A stretch of DNA of 64,000 bases, from contig JBGYPP010000083.1 of NCBI GenBank assembly GCA_041838515.1, positions 1 to 64,000 on the forward strand, given 5' to 3'. How positions within the stretch are numbered: the first letter of the stretch is position 1; each line of letters begins with the position of its first letter. This DNA is from JBGYPP01 sp041838515. Its GTDB lineage: Bacteria; Bacillota; Clostridia; Lachnospirales; Lachnospiraceae. This document shows, piece by piece, positions 45,336 through 54,402 of this stretch. Below the pieces are notes generated by a model, which was not told where the DNA came from, searched no databases, and saw only the letters and a program-made list of their open reading frames with translations. A program made the translations under genes and the position numbers.

Positions 45336-46142
45336 ATGCGTATAGGCAATAGGGATTTTGCCATAGGGAAGCGGACCTACGTAATGGGCATATTGAATGT
45401 GACGCCGGATTCCTTTTCTGACGGCGGTCTGTGGATGGAGAGGGATGTCGCCCTCCGGAGGGTGGAGCAGATGCTGGAGGAGGGGATGGACATATTGGAT
45501 GTGGGCGGCGAGTCCACCCGCCCCGGCCACAGCATGGTGCCAGACTGGGAGGAGATAGAGAGAGTCATACCCATTATAGAGCAGATCAAGGAGCGTTTTG
45601 ATGTGCCCATCTCCCTGGACACCTATAAGAGCAAGGTGGCCAAGGCCGGCATAGCCGCCGGAGTGGATATGATCAATGATATCTGGGGTTTGCGTTATGA
45701 CGGCAGGATGGCCCAGGCCGTGGCGGATAGCGATGTGCCGATCTGCCTTATGCACAACAGAAATGAGGCCATATACAAGGATTTCGTCCAAGAGGTTTTG
45801 GCGGATCTGGGGGAGAGCATAGAGCTGGCCCGCTCCGCTGGCATAGCTGACGACCGTATCATCCTGGATCCCGGGGTGGGATTTGGCAAAACATTCAGAC
45901 AAAACTTGCAAATATTAAACAATTTAGAGATGCTGAATATGTATGGTTATCCACTGCTGTTGGGCACCAGCCGCAAGTCCGTCATAGGCCTGGCCTTGGA
46001 TCAGCCCGTGGACGGGCGGGTGGAGGGCACTGTGGTGACCACTGTGCTGGGCGTGATGAAGGGCGTGTCCTTTGTCCGCGTCCATGATATCAAGGAGAAT
46101 GTGCAGGCCATACGCATGATAGAAACCATATTGAACAGCTAG
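45336..46142 (+). CDS. folP: Dihydropteroate synthase
   Basis: FolP condenses the pterin diphosphate with p-aminobenzoate and is the sulfonamide target. The 268-residue product has YVMGILNVTPDSFSDGG, ILDVGGESTRPG, PISLDTYKSKVA, MINDIWG, DPGVGFGKT and GTSRKSVIG. All the loops are intact. ATG 45336 follows GGGAGG. Confidence 0.95.
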   Translation: MRIGNRDFAIGKRTYVMGILNVTPDSFSDGGLWMERDVALRRVEQMLEEGMDILDVGGESTRPGHSMVPDWEEIERVIPIIEQIKERFDVPISLDTYKSKVAKAGIAAGVDMINDIWGLRYDGRMAQAVADSDVPICLMHNRNEAIYKDFVQEVLADLGESIELARSAGIADDRIILDPGVGFGKTFRQNLQILNNLEMLNMYGYPLLLGTSRKSVIGLALDQPVDGRVEGTVVTTVLGVMKGVSFVRVHDIKENVQAIRMIETILNS

Positions 46143-46153
46143 GAGGCTGACAG

Positions 46154-46981
46154 GTGGAGGATGTAATACGCATCAGGGGTCTGCAGGTCTATGCTTTTCA
46201 TGGGGTTTTGCCCCAGGAGAAGGAACAGGGGCAGATGTTTGTCATCAATGCGGATCTGTATGGGGATTTTTACCGGGCGGCAAAGGAGGACGATCTGTCC
46301 CAGTCTGCGGATTATGGGGCCATATGTATTTTTTTGCGGCATTGGATGCGACACCATACCAAGGAATTGCTGGAAACTGTGGCCCAGGAGATGGCCTTGG
46401 AGGTGCTTAGGCAGTACCCGGCCATAGACTGGCTGGAGATGGAAGTGGGGAAAAAGACTCCGCCCATACCCCTGCCCCTGGAGGGCGTATCTGTCTGTGT
46501 GCGCAGGGGCTGGGTCAAGGCGTACCTGGGCTTGGGCGCCAATCTGGGGCAGCCGGAGGCCCAGATACGCAGGGCTTTGGGCGAGCTGGAGGCCCATGGG
46601 GATGTACGGCTGCTGCGCCTATCCTCCCTGGAGTGGACCAAGCCCTATGGCGGCGTGGAGCAGGGGGATTTCCTCAACGGAGTTGCGGAGATAGAAACCC
46701 TGCTGCCTCCGGAGGAGCTGCTGGCCCTTTGTCAGCGGTTGGAGGCTGAGGCCGGGCGGCAAAGAGAACAGCGTTGGGGGCCTAGAACACTGGATCTGGA
46801 CATATTGTTCTATGGGCAGGGCTGTGTGGATAAGGGGGATCTGCGCATACCCCATGGGGATTTGGCCAACAGGGCCTTTGTGCTGGAGCCGTTGTGCCAG
46901 CTGGCGCCGGGCCTGACCCATCCTGCCTATGGAAGGACGGTGGCACAGCTCTTGGAGGCATTGAAACGCAGGGAGGGATGA
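46154..46981 (+). CDS. folBK: Bifunctional dihydroneopterin aldolase / HPPK
   Basis: Residues 1 to about 117 are FolB (IRIRGLQVYAFHGVLPQEKE; the DYGAICIFL block), which cleaves dihydroneopterin. Residues about 121-275 are FolK (AYLGLGANLGQPEAQIRRAL, PYGGVEQGDFLNGVAEIET, RWGPRTLDLDILFYG and IPHGDLANRAFVLEPL), which adds pyrophosphate to the product. GTG 46154 is used, 7 bases after AGGAGG. The fusion is common in Firmicutes. Confidence 0.94.
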   Translation: MEDVIRIRGLQVYAFHGVLPQEKEQGQMFVINADLYGDFYRAAKEDDLSQSADYGAICIFLRHWMRHHTKELLETVAQEMALEVLRQYPAIDWLEMEVGKKTPPIPLPLEGVSVCVRRGWVKAYLGLGANLGQPEAQIRRALGELEAHGDVRLLRLSSLEWTKPYGGVEQGDFLNGVAEIETLLPPEELLALCQRLEAEAGRQREQRWGPRTLDLDILFYGQGCVDKGDLRIPHGDLANRAFVLEPLCQLAPGLTHPAYGRTVAQLLEALKRREG

Positions 46982-47322
46982 CTTTGACGGAATTTATGCA
47001 TTTGCCGGAGGAAGAGGCCCAGGCCTTGCGGGAAATCATGCCGCCGGTAGAGCTTTTGCAGGAGCTGGGGGATTTTTATAAGGTGTTTTCCGAACCCACT
47101 CGACTGAAAATACTATTTATGTTAAAAAATAGGGAATTGTGCGTTTTTGACATAGCACAATTGCTGGAAATGCATTCTTCTGCCATATCGCATCAATTGC
47201 GCATACTCAAACAGATGAGCCTGGTGCGCAACCGCCGTGAGGGCAAGTCTGTGTATTACTCCCTGGCGGACGGGCATATAGAAACCATTCTGAGCCAGGG
47301 TCTGGACCATATAGAGGAGTAA
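46978..47322 (+). CDS. ArsR/SmtB-family transcriptional regulator
   Basis: The 114-residue winged-helix repressor has FSEPTRLKILFMLKNRELCVFDIAQLL, then the recognition helix SSAISHQLRILKQMSLV and wing NRREGKSVYYSL. The usual metal motif ELCVCDL reads ELCVFDI here (Cys55, Phe56), so a classic arsenic/cadmium site is incomplete. A C-terminal HIETILSQGLDHIEE could supply a zinc site. Its ATG overlaps the folBK stop. The target is unknown. Confidence 0.88.
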   Translation: MTLTEFMHLPEEEAQALREIMPPVELLQELGDFYKVFSEPTRLKILFMLKNRELCVFDIAQLLEMHSSAISHQLRILKQMSLVRNRREGKSVYYSLADGHIETILSQGLDHIEE

Positions 47323-47525
47323 GAGAGCGCCTGGAAGGCATGGCTTAGGGACTTGCACCTCCGGGAGAGCCATAGCCGGAGCCATTATTTGCGCAGGAGG
47401 GCCATTCCCCGTTCAGGGCTCTTAGGTGGGAAATACCGTGGGCAAGCCTGGCGCGACTAGGCCTATGCTCTATTGTTTCGAAATATCCTTGATGGGAGCA
47501 TGGTTGGAAGTACACGCATAGACAC
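47323..47525. other. Non-coding region with RNA-like foldable segments
   Basis: There are no plausible genes. Short complementary arms are visible: ATGGCT (47339) with AGCCAT (47371), CTCCGG with CCGGAG near 47362-47385, and GGCT/AGCC around 47418-47450. The segment ends at a strong terminator. It could be an untranslated tail or a small RNA. It does not match a riboswitch or RNA family I can name. Confidence 0.35.
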
Positions 47526-47565
47526 AAAAACCCCCGCAGCCGGCATTTGGGCGCAGGGGGTTTTT
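47526..47565. terminator. Bidirectional terminator between arsR and DUF5050
   Basis: AAAAACCCCC (47526-47535) pairs with GGGGGTTTTT (47556-47565), with inner GC pairing. It works for both converging units. Confidence 0.88.
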
Positions 47566-47627
47566 ATCATTTTTGGATTGTGAAAACCAGCCCTATCAGG
47601 GTCTGCCGGGTCTGGCTGTCAGCCGCT

Positions 47628-48659
47628 TTATTGCGCCTTTGCCGCCGCATCCCTGGCCGCCGTAAAGGGGCCAAAGCTGGTCTGCCCATAGCCGGTGCGG
47701 TAGCAGATATCCGTCTGGCCGTATTCCTGGAAGTAGACGTAGCGGCTGGTCATATTGATGGCCGTGTATGTGCCCTCGGAGAGGGTGGTGGCTTCCCCGC
47801 CCTCGGTGGATATAAATTTCAAAGCCGGAGCTTCTTGGACTGTGTGGGCTGTCTGGTAGTAAATATATCCGTTGCCTACGTTAAATGCGTCCACCCTGTC
47901 CTCTACCAGCAGCTCCCTCTCCCCGGAACGCAGATTGAAGCGGGATATGCCGTATTCCGCCTCCAAATCCAGAAAATAGATCCAATCCCCGTCCAGCGTT
48001 GGATACCACATGGAGATATCGGCCACCTGGCTGGTGGAGCCGGTGGCGGCCTCCATCCTGTAGAGGCTGTGGTCTGTCTGATTGCCATTAAAATAGATAT
48101 ACCCCTCGGCGGCGCTGGAGGGCATCAGCGTGTAGGCGGCCAGAAGGGTCTGGTCCTTGCGGTCCGTGCCTATACGGATCAGTTCCTGTGTGTTGGGGCC
48201 GGTGACCAGCAGGAAAAGGTGGTCATCCACCAATTGGGCGCCGTGGACATAATCCCGGGTGATGCCCTGGGCCTCCTTGCCGTTCTTTCGGCAGCGGTTG
48301 AAGGCGTGGATCTGCAGTACGCCTCCCAGACCCGTATTGCCGCCGGAGCCGGATTGGAAATAGTAGAGATGCTCCTGGCCGGCCAGGATCAGCGAAGCTG
48401 TGGTGCCTACCAATTTGCGCAGATTTTGTTCGTCAGGAGTCATGGAGTATATGCTGCCGTGATCATAGGCGTTGGCGAAGTACACCAGGCCGTCAGATTC
48501 GCAGAAGTATCCCATATTGTTGAGATTGCCTCCGGTATTGCCTATGGTGCCGGGGGGATTGGGCGCCACCCGCCCCTTGAGGTAAAAGCCGGCCGCCATG
48601 GCTCCGGATAGGAGCAGAAAGGCGACTATCAGCAATATGCGCACCAACCATTTTTTCAT
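47628..48659 (-). CDS. DUF5050 secreted propeller-like protein
   Basis: The 343-residue product has an N-terminal anchor (KKWLVRILLIVAFLLLSGAMA, residues 2-22). An extracellular part is built of repeats such as DGLVYFANAYDHGSIYSM, EGYIYFNGNQTDHSLYRME, GDWIYFLDLEAEYGISRF and NGYIYYQT. This YIYF/Y repeat is typical of DUF5050 beta-propellers at the cell surface of Clostridia. The start ATG 48659 follows GGAGGTG. The function is unknown. Confidence 0.8.
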   Translation of the reverse strand: MKKWLVRILLIVAFLLLSGAMAAGFYLKGRVAPNPPGTIGNTGGNLNNMGYFCESDGLVYFANAYDHGSIYSMTPDEQNLRKLVGTTASLILAGQEHLYYFQSGSGGNTGLGGVLQIHAFNRCRKNGKEAQGITRDYVHGAQLVDDHLFLLVTGPNTQELIRIGTDRKDQTLLAAYTLMPSSAAEGYIYFNGNQTDHSLYRMEAATGSTSQVADISMWYPTLDGDWIYFLDLEAEYGISRFNLRSGERELLVEDRVDAFNVGNGYIYYQTAHTVQEAPALKFISTEGGEATTLSEGTYTAINMTSRYVYFQEYGQTDICYRTGYGQTSFGPFTAARDAAAKAQ

Positions 48660-48705
48660 AAAGCACCTCCCCAAAAATCCCCTTAGAATTGCTACCCTTA
48701 TAAAA

Positions 48706-48734
48706 AGTGTAGCAAAGGGGATGAAATTGGTCAA
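48706..48734 (-). promoter_or_regulatory. Promoter of the DUF5050 gene
   Basis: On the minus strand: -35 TTGACC (48729-48734), 17-base spacer and -10 TACACT (48706-48711). Confidence 0.65.
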
Positions 48735-48810
48735 TGCCCAAAAAAACAACAATTTCCACAGAAAAACAGGGCAGAAACAAACAAAAAACCACAACAATAG
48801 AAGAAAATCC

Positions 48811-48840
48811 TTGACCGATGGCTTGTTTTTGTATTATAAT
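48811..48840 (+). promoter_or_regulatory. Promoter of the diol dehydratase operon
   Basis: -35 TTGACC at 48811-48816, 18-base spacer and perfect -10 TATAAT at 48835-48840. GGAGGG follows at 48854. No regulator gene for the operon is adjacent. Confidence 0.8.
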
Positions 48841-48866
48841 TGGCCTAGATTTTGGAGGGCGGGCAG

Positions 48867-50531
48867 ATGAGAAGATCAAATCGTTTTGTAACCTTGGAGC
48901 AGAGGCCGGTCAATAAGGACGGCTTTATAAGGGAATGGCCGGAAAAGGGCTTTACCGCCATGAAGAGCCCTTATGACCCGGAACCCTCACTGGTCATCTC
49001 CGGAGGCCGTGTGGTGGAGATGGATGGCAAGCGGGAAGAGGATTTTGACTTTATAGACCGTTTTATCGCCGATTATGTGATACGCAAGGACAGGGCGGCG
49101 GAGTGCATGTCCTTGGCCAATGTGGACATAGCCAAGAAGATTGTGGACATACATGTCCCCCGCAAGGAGGTCTTGCGCATTATCAGCGGCATTACCCCGG
49201 CCAAATTGGCGGGGGTGATCAATGAGCTGAATGTGGTGGAGCTGATGTTTGCCATGCAGAAAATGCGCGCCCGCAAGGTGCCGGGCAATCAGGCGCACAT
49301 CACCAATCTCAAGGACGATCCCGTGCAGATTGCGGCGGATGCGGCGGAGTGCGCGCTGAGGGGGTTCTCCGAGGAGGAAACCACCATGGGCGTGGCCAGG
49401 TATGCGCCCTTTTTGTCCATGGCGCTGCTGATAGGCTCCCAGGTGGGACGCAGGGGCGTGCTGACCCAGTGTTCGGCTGAGGAGGCGACGGAGCTGGAGC
49501 TGGGCATCAGGGGGTTGACCACTTATGCGGAAACCCTGTCGGTGTACGGAACAGAACAAGTGTTTGTTGATGGGGATGACACGCCCTATTCTAAGGCCTT
49601 CTTGAATGCGGCTTACGCCTCTAGAGGCTTGAAGGTACGCTTTACCTCCGGGGCGGGATCCGAGGTGCTGATGGGTCAGGCAGAGCAAAAGTCCATGCTC
49701 TATCTGGAGTGCCGCTGCCTGTTCGTGATCAAGGGGGCCGGCGCCCAGGGTACCCAGAACGGCTCCGTCAGCTGCATAGGCGTAACCTCTAGTGTGCCGG
49801 CAGGACTGCGTGCCGTGCTGGGGGAGAATGTGGCCGCCGCGCTGTTGGGGCTGGAGTGCTGTTCCTCCAATGACCAGAGTTTCTCCCATTCGGATCTGCG
49901 GCGCACGGCCAGGACCATGCTGCAATTTTTCCCGGGAACGGATTTTATCTTCTCCGGTTATGCCGGTGAGGACAATTATGACAATCTGTTCGCCGGCTCC
50001 AATTTCGATGCCAATGATTTTGACGATTACAATGTCCTGCAGAGGGATATGCAGGTGGACGGCGGGCTAAGGCCGGTGACCGAGGCCGAGGTCATAGCCA
50101 TACGCCGCAAGGCGGGCAAGGCCGTGCAGGCCGTATTCCGTGGGCTGGGGCTGACGGAGGTGTCGGATCAGCAGGTGGAGGCTGTGGCTTATGCCCATGG
50201 CAGCAAGGAAACCCTGGACAGGGATGTGGCTGCGGATCTGGCCAGCTGTGAGGAGATGATGAAGCGGGGCATCACGGGTATAGATGTAGTCAAGGCGCTG
50301 GCCCAGGGCGGATTTTCCGATGTGGCCGAGTCCATACTCAATATGCTCAAACAGAGAATATTGGGCGATTATTTGCAGACGGCTGCCATATTGGATGAAA
50401 ATTTCCAGGTGATGAGCGGAATCAATACGCCCAACGATTATATGGGCCCCGGCAGCGGATACAGGGTGGAGGGCGCCCGTTGGGAGGAGATCAAGGCCAT
50501 ACCCCATATGATAGACAGGGAGGCTTTTTAG
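48867..50531 (+). CDS. pduC: B12-dependent propanediol/glycerol dehydratase, large subunit
   Basis: The catalytic alpha subunit is a TIM barrel that binds the substrate and potassium. The 554-residue product starts RRSNRFVTLEQRPVNKDGF and has NELNVVELMFAMQKMRARK, GLTTYAETLSVYGTE, FTSGAGSEVLMG, SCIGVTSSVPAG and ETLDRDVAADLA, matching the family closely. ATG 48867 follows GGAGGG. It dehydrates 1,2-propanediol or glycerol to the aldehyde by an adenosylcobalamin radical. Which substrate is preferred cannot be told. Confidence 0.95.
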   Translation: MRRSNRFVTLEQRPVNKDGFIREWPEKGFTAMKSPYDPEPSLVISGGRVVEMDGKREEDFDFIDRFIADYVIRKDRAAECMSLANVDIAKKIVDIHVPRKEVLRIISGITPAKLAGVINELNVVELMFAMQKMRARKVPGNQAHITNLKDDPVQIAADAAECALRGFSEEETTMGVARYAPFLSMALLIGSQVGRRGVLTQCSAEEATELELGIRGLTTYAETLSVYGTEQVFVDGDDTPYSKAFLNAAYASRGLKVRFTSGAGSEVLMGQAEQKSMLYLECRCLFVIKGAGAQGTQNGSVSCIGVTSSVPAGLRAVLGENVAAALLGLECCSSNDQSFSHSDLRRTARTMLQFFPGTDFIFSGYAGEDNYDNLFAGSNFDANDFDDYNVLQRDMQVDGGLRPVTEAEVIAIRRKAGKAVQAVFRGLGLTEVSDQQVEAVAYAHGSKETLDRDVAADLASCEEMMKRGITGIDVVKALAQGGFSDVAESILNMLKQRILGDYLQTAAILDENFQVMSGINTPNDYMGPGSGYRVEGARWEEIKAIPHMIDREAF

Positions 50532-50586
50532 GCTTTGTGGGAACGATCAAGACCCGGCGCCAAGTGCCGGGGGTTTGGGGGTAGGT

Positions 50587-51276
50587 ATGCAGGTCAATGA
50601 AACGCAAATTCGTCATATAGTGGAGCAGGTCTTGCAGCAATTGGGAGAGGCGCAGGCTGCGCCCTCCGGGGCAGAGGGCCGGGACGGGCAGGCCAAAGCC
50701 CAAGCGGTCAAAGCCCAACAGGCCATGGCCGCAGAGCCGGCCGATTACCAGGGCGTGCCGGAGGCGCCCAAGGGGCAGGATCCCAAGGAGGTGGTCATAG
50801 GTGTGGGAGCGGCTTTTCAGACCAAGATACGCTCCACCATCAACGGGCTGCCTCTGGAGGCGGTATTGGAGAATATCTGTGCCGGCATAGAGGAGGAGGG
50901 CATGCGCGCCAGGGTGGTCAAGGTCCTGCGCACCTCGGATGTATGCTTTATGGGTCTGATGGCGGCCAAGCTGTCCGGCTCCGGCATAGGCATAGGCCTG
51001 CAATCTAAGGGCACCACGGTGATACACCAAAAGGATCTCTATCCCCTCTCCAATCTGGAGCTATTTCCCCAGGCGCCGCTGATGAGCCTGGAAACCTACA
51101 GGCATGTGGGCAAGAATGCGGCCAAGTATGTCAAGGGGGAGAGGGTTACTCCCATCAAGGTGGAGAATGATCCCACGGTGAGGCCCAAGTACCAGGTCAA
51201 GGCGGCATTAATGCATATAGTGGAAACCGAGAGCCTATATCCTGCCAAGGCGGCCATAGACTGGCCCTTGGCTTGA
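50587..51276 (+). CDS. pduD: Diol dehydratase medium subunit with targeting peptide
   Basis: The beta subunit binds adenosylcobalamin together with alpha. The 229-residue product begins with MQVNETQIRHIVEQVLQQLG, an amphipathic helix like the microcompartment encapsulation peptide of Salmonella PduD. A Gly/Ala/Gln-rich linker to about residue 60 follows, then the core: VVIGVGAAFQTKIRSTINGL, GSGIGIGLQSKGTTVIHQKD and PLSNLELFPQAP. Confidence 0.93.
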   Translation: MQVNETQIRHIVEQVLQQLGEAQAAPSGAEGRDGQAKAQAVKAQQAMAAEPADYQGVPEAPKGQDPKEVVIGVGAAFQTKIRSTINGLPLEAVLENICAGIEEEGMRARVVKVLRTSDVCFMGLMAAKLSGSGIGIGLQSKGTTVIHQKDLYPLSNLELFPQAPLMSLETYRHVGKNAAKYVKGERVTPIKVENDPTVRPKYQVKAALMHIVETESLYPAKAAIDWPLA

Positions 51277-51324
51277 GCCAGGGTGGGGAGCAGGGCGTAG
51301 TTTTTTGGATAAGGGAGGCTGGAC

Positions 51325-51717
51325 ATGGCATATCCTTTGGGAAAATATGAAAAGGACAGCATACGCTCCAAGAGCGGCAAGCGCTTGGCGGACATCAACC
51401 TGGAGGCGGTAGTGGCCGGCAATGTGAGCGGAGAGGATATTAAGATTTCCAAGGAAACCCTGCGCAAGCAGGCGGCCATATCCCTGGAGCATGACAATCC
51501 GGAGATGGCGGCCTCTATGGAGAGGGCGGCGGAGCTGGTGGATGTGCCGGACCAGGTCATATTGGAAATGTATAACAAACTGCGGCCCAACCGCTCCACC
51601 AAGGGGGAGCTGGAGGCCATGGCCAAGACCCTGGAGGAGGAATATGGCGCGCTCCACTGCGGCAAAATGGTGCGGGAGGCGCTGGCCATATACGAAAAGA
51701 GGGGGATATTGCTTTGA
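51325..51717 (+). CDS. pduE: Diol dehydratase small subunit
   Basis: The 130-residue gamma subunit starts MAYPLGKYEKDSIRSKSGK. Its core pattern is NPEMAASMERAAELVDVPDQ and ILEMYNKLRPNRSTKGEL. Unlike Salmonella PduE there is no N-terminal helical extension. AGGGAGG precedes the ATG. The stop overlaps the start of ddrA. Confidence 0.93.
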   Translation: MAYPLGKYEKDSIRSKSGKRLADINLEAVVAGNVSGEDIKISKETLRKQAAISLEHDNPEMAASMERAAELVDVPDQVILEMYNKLRPNRSTKGELEAMAKTLEEEYGALHCGKMVREALAIYEKRGILL

Positions 51718-53522
51718 GGATAGTCGGCGGCATAGACATAGGCAACTCCACCACCGAAGTGGCTCTGGGCCGCTTGGGAGGGGAGGGCCGAGTGGAATTT
51801 TTGGCCGAGGCCTCTGTGCCCACCACCGGCGCCAAGGGCAGCCCTGCCAATGTGGAGGGCATACTTCGGGCGCTGGAGGAGGCCTGCGCCGGAGCCGGGA
51901 TATCTCCCCAGGATCTGTCCTCCCTGCGGCTTAATGAGGCCGCTCCCGTCATAGGGGATACGGCTATGGAAACCATCACCGAAACCATATTGACGGATTC
52001 GGCCATGGTGGGGCATAATCCGGACACGCCTGCCGGCGCCGGCGTGGGCGTGGGGGAGATACAGGATTTGGCGGCTGTGGAGGGCTTGCAGCCCGGACGG
52101 CCTTATATTTTGACGGTGGGCCAAAGGTACGGCTACCAGCAGGTGGCCGAGGCGGTCAATGCGCTGGCGGCTGTTTTTTCTATTGAGGCCCTGATATTGC
52201 AAAAGGATGAGGCGGTACTGGTGTGGAACCGCCTGGAGAAAAAAATACCCATTATAGACGAGGTGCGGGGTATAGACCGCATACCCCTGGGCCGGCTGGC
52301 TGCCGTGGAGGTGGCCATGCCGGGCATGGTGATACGCCAGCTGTCCAATCCCTATGGCATAGCTACGCTGCTGGGGCTGGATGCGGAACAGACCCGGGCC
52401 GTAACCCCCATGGCCAAGAGCCTGATAGGCAAGCGCAGCGGCGTGGTGATCAAAAGCCCCTCGGGATATGTGGGGGAGAACCCCCTGCCGGCCGGAGAAT
52501 TGTATCTGGAGGGGGCGGGAGGCAGCGCCCGTGTGGCCATAGACGAGGGCGCGGATGCTATTATGGCATCCCTGTCCGCCTTGCAGCCTCTGGCGGATGC
52601 CAAGGGGGAGGAGAATACCAACGTAGGTAATATGTTTGGCCGTATGCGGGGGCAGCTGGCGGATTTGGGACAGAGCTGCCGCATTAGGGATATACTGGCT
52701 GTGGACACCTTGGCTCCGGTGTTGGTGTCCGGAGCACTGGCCGGGGAAACCTGTATGGAGAGGGCCGTGGGTCTGGCGGCCATGGTGGAAACCGGACAAC
52801 TGCCCATGGGGGAGATAGCCCGGAGATTGGAGTCCAGGCTGGACGTATCCGCCAAGGTGGGCGGCGTGGAGGCGGTCATGGCCATTTTGGGCGCCATGAC
52901 CACGCCGGGAACCAAGCTGCCTCTGGCCATGGTGGATATGGGCGGCGGCTCCACGGATGCGGCCCTGCTGGATATACATGGAGAGCTAAAATTTACCCAT
53001 AAGGCCGGCGCCGGGGAATTGGTCAGCCTGCTGATACAGACGGAGCTAGGTCTGGCCTCCCGCCAGGAGGCGGAGATGATCAAGCGTTACCCCCTGGCCA
53101 AGATAGAGAGCCTGTACCATATGCGTTTGGAGAGCGGCGCCATACGCTTCCTCTCGGAGAGTATAGACCCCCGGCTGTACGGCTGTGTGGTCATGCTGCA
53201 TCCGGAGGATATGATACCCATACAAAAGGATCTGCCCATGGAACGCATATCCCAGGTGCGGCGGGAGGCAAAGGAGAAGGTCTTCGTGCGGAATGTGCTG
53301 AGGGCGCTGGAGGAGATAGCGCCCGGCGGCCGGCTCCGGGCCATACCCAATGTGGTGCTGGTGGGCGGATCGGCGGAGGACTTTGAGATACCGGAGATGT
53401 TGACCCAGGCCTTGTCGGAGTACCGCATAGTTTGCGGCCGGGGGCATATACGGGGCAGGTGCGGCCCCAGAAATGCCGTGGCTACGGGTCTGGCGCTTTC
53501 GTTGACGGTTTCTGAGGAGTAA
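51714..53522 (+). CDS. ddrA: Diol dehydratase reactivase, large subunit
   Basis: This ASKHA-fold ATPase chaperone ejects damaged cobalamin from the dehydratase. The 602-residue product has the N-terminal VGGIDIGNSTTEVALG, the swivel region YRVGQ-like ILTVGQRYGYQQVAEAVNAL, DMGGGSTDAAL and the C-terminal NVVLVGGSAEDFEIPEMLTQ. The start codon is TTG 51714, overlapping the pduE stop (TTGA). Confidence 0.94.
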   Translation: MRIVGGIDIGNSTTEVALGRLGGEGRVEFLAEASVPTTGAKGSPANVEGILRALEEACAGAGISPQDLSSLRLNEAAPVIGDTAMETITETILTDSAMVGHNPDTPAGAGVGVGEIQDLAAVEGLQPGRPYILTVGQRYGYQQVAEAVNALAAVFSIEALILQKDEAVLVWNRLEKKIPIIDEVRGIDRIPLGRLAAVEVAMPGMVIRQLSNPYGIATLLGLDAEQTRAVTPMAKSLIGKRSGVVIKSPSGYVGENPLPAGELYLEGAGGSARVAIDEGADAIMASLSALQPLADAKGEENTNVGNMFGRMRGQLADLGQSCRIRDILAVDTLAPVLVSGALAGETCMERAVGLAAMVETGQLPMGEIARRLESRLDVSAKVGGVEAVMAILGAMTTPGTKLPLAMVDMGGGSTDAALLDIHGELKFTHKAGAGELVSLLIQTELGLASRQEAEMIKRYPLAKIESLYHMRLESGAIRFLSESIDPRLYGCVVMLHPEDMIPIQKDLPMERISQVRREAKEKVFVRNVLRALEEIAPGGRLRAIPNVVLVGGSAEDFEIPEMLTQALSEYRIVCGRGHIRGRCGPRNAVATGLALSLTVSEE

Positions 53523-53531
53523 GGAGGATTT

Positions 53532-53861
53532 ATGCTGGCTGTACGCCCCCAAATCCATATCATTGCCCATAAAAGCCAGGAGGCGCTGGCGCTGGAGGCG
53601 CTGGCCGGCTTGGAGGAGGAGGGCGTGCCTGGGGTATTGCTGTGGTCTGAGGGCCAGGAGGCGGCAAATCTGGCGCTGGAGGCGGCGGAGGAGTCCACGC
53701 TGGGCTGTGGCCTGGGTTTTGCCCTGGGGAAGGCCGTGCTGGCTGTTTCCGAGGGGAATAAGCCGCAGATCCTGCTGGCGCCGGGGGCTGTGGGGCCGGA
53801 GGAGGCCAGGGGCATGGGCGCCAATGCAGCGAGGTATGTCAAGCGGCAGAGGCTGCGGTAG
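53532..53861 (+). CDS. ddrB: Diol dehydratase reactivase, small subunit
   Basis: The 109-residue partner of DdrA has the fold of the dehydratase beta subunit. The core includes GLEEEGVPGVLLWSEGQ, STLGCGLGFALGKAVL and GANAARYVKRQRL, as in PduH/DdrB. AAGGAGG precedes the ATG, 9 bases after ddrA. Confidence 0.9.
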   Translation: MLAVRPQIHIIAHKSQEALALEALAGLEEEGVPGVLLWSEGQEAANLALEAAEESTLGCGLGFALGKAVLAVSEGNKPQILLAPGAVGPEEARGMGANAARYVKRQRLR

Positions 53862-53870
53862 GAGGAGAAT

Positions 53871-54392
53871 ATGGCTTGGGATCCCAATAAAAAAGTATAT
53901 ACCAGGAGCGGGGATGGCTTGAGCACCTCCCTGCCTAATGTGCGCCGGGTTTCCAAGGCGGATGAACGCATACAGCTCTTGGGCAGCCTGGACGAGCTCA
54001 ATTCCCATCTGGGCCTGGCCAGGGTGCTGACCGGAGGGGATACGGCGGCTTTTATCAGAGAGAACCAGAAGAAGCTGATGATGCTGATGGGGGCCATAGC
54101 CGAGGGCTTTGTCCACGGCCCGGCTTTGACTTTGGAAGATATACGCGCGCTGGAAAGGGGCATAGATGGCCTGGATGCGCATTTTGCCAGGGAGAGCCGC
54201 TTTTATGTGCCGGGGGACAGCCTTGCCGGCGCCTACCTGGACATAGCCAGGACGGTGGCCCGCAGGGCAGAGAGGGCCATGGCGGCCTGCAGCCGCTTTA
54301 TGGATTTTCCTCCGGAGGCCAGCGGTTTTGTCAACAGATTGTCCGATTATCTCTATGTTCTGGCCAGGTATATGGACTCTCTGGCCGGCTGA
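53871..54392 (+). CDS. pduO: PduO-type cob(I)alamin adenosyltransferase
   Basis: The enzyme makes adenosylcobalamin for the dehydratase. The 173-residue product has KVYTRSGDGLSTSLPNVRRVSKADERI (a P-loop-like ATP site), LGSLDELNSHLGLARV and the C-terminal ARTVARRAERAM plus NRLSDYLYVLARY, which hold the ATP and cobalamin residues. It lacks the DUF336 domain seen in longer PduO forms. It is the last protein gene of the operon. Confidence 0.93.
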   Translation: MAWDPNKKVYTRSGDGLSTSLPNVRRVSKADERIQLLGSLDELNSHLGLARVLTGGDTAAFIRENQKKLMMLMGAIAEGFVHGPALTLEDIRALERGIDGLDAHFARESRFYVPGDSLAGAYLDIARTVARRAERAMAACSRFMDFPPEASGFVNRLSDYLYVLARYMDSLAG

Positions 54393-54402
54393 ATAAGCTG
54401 CC

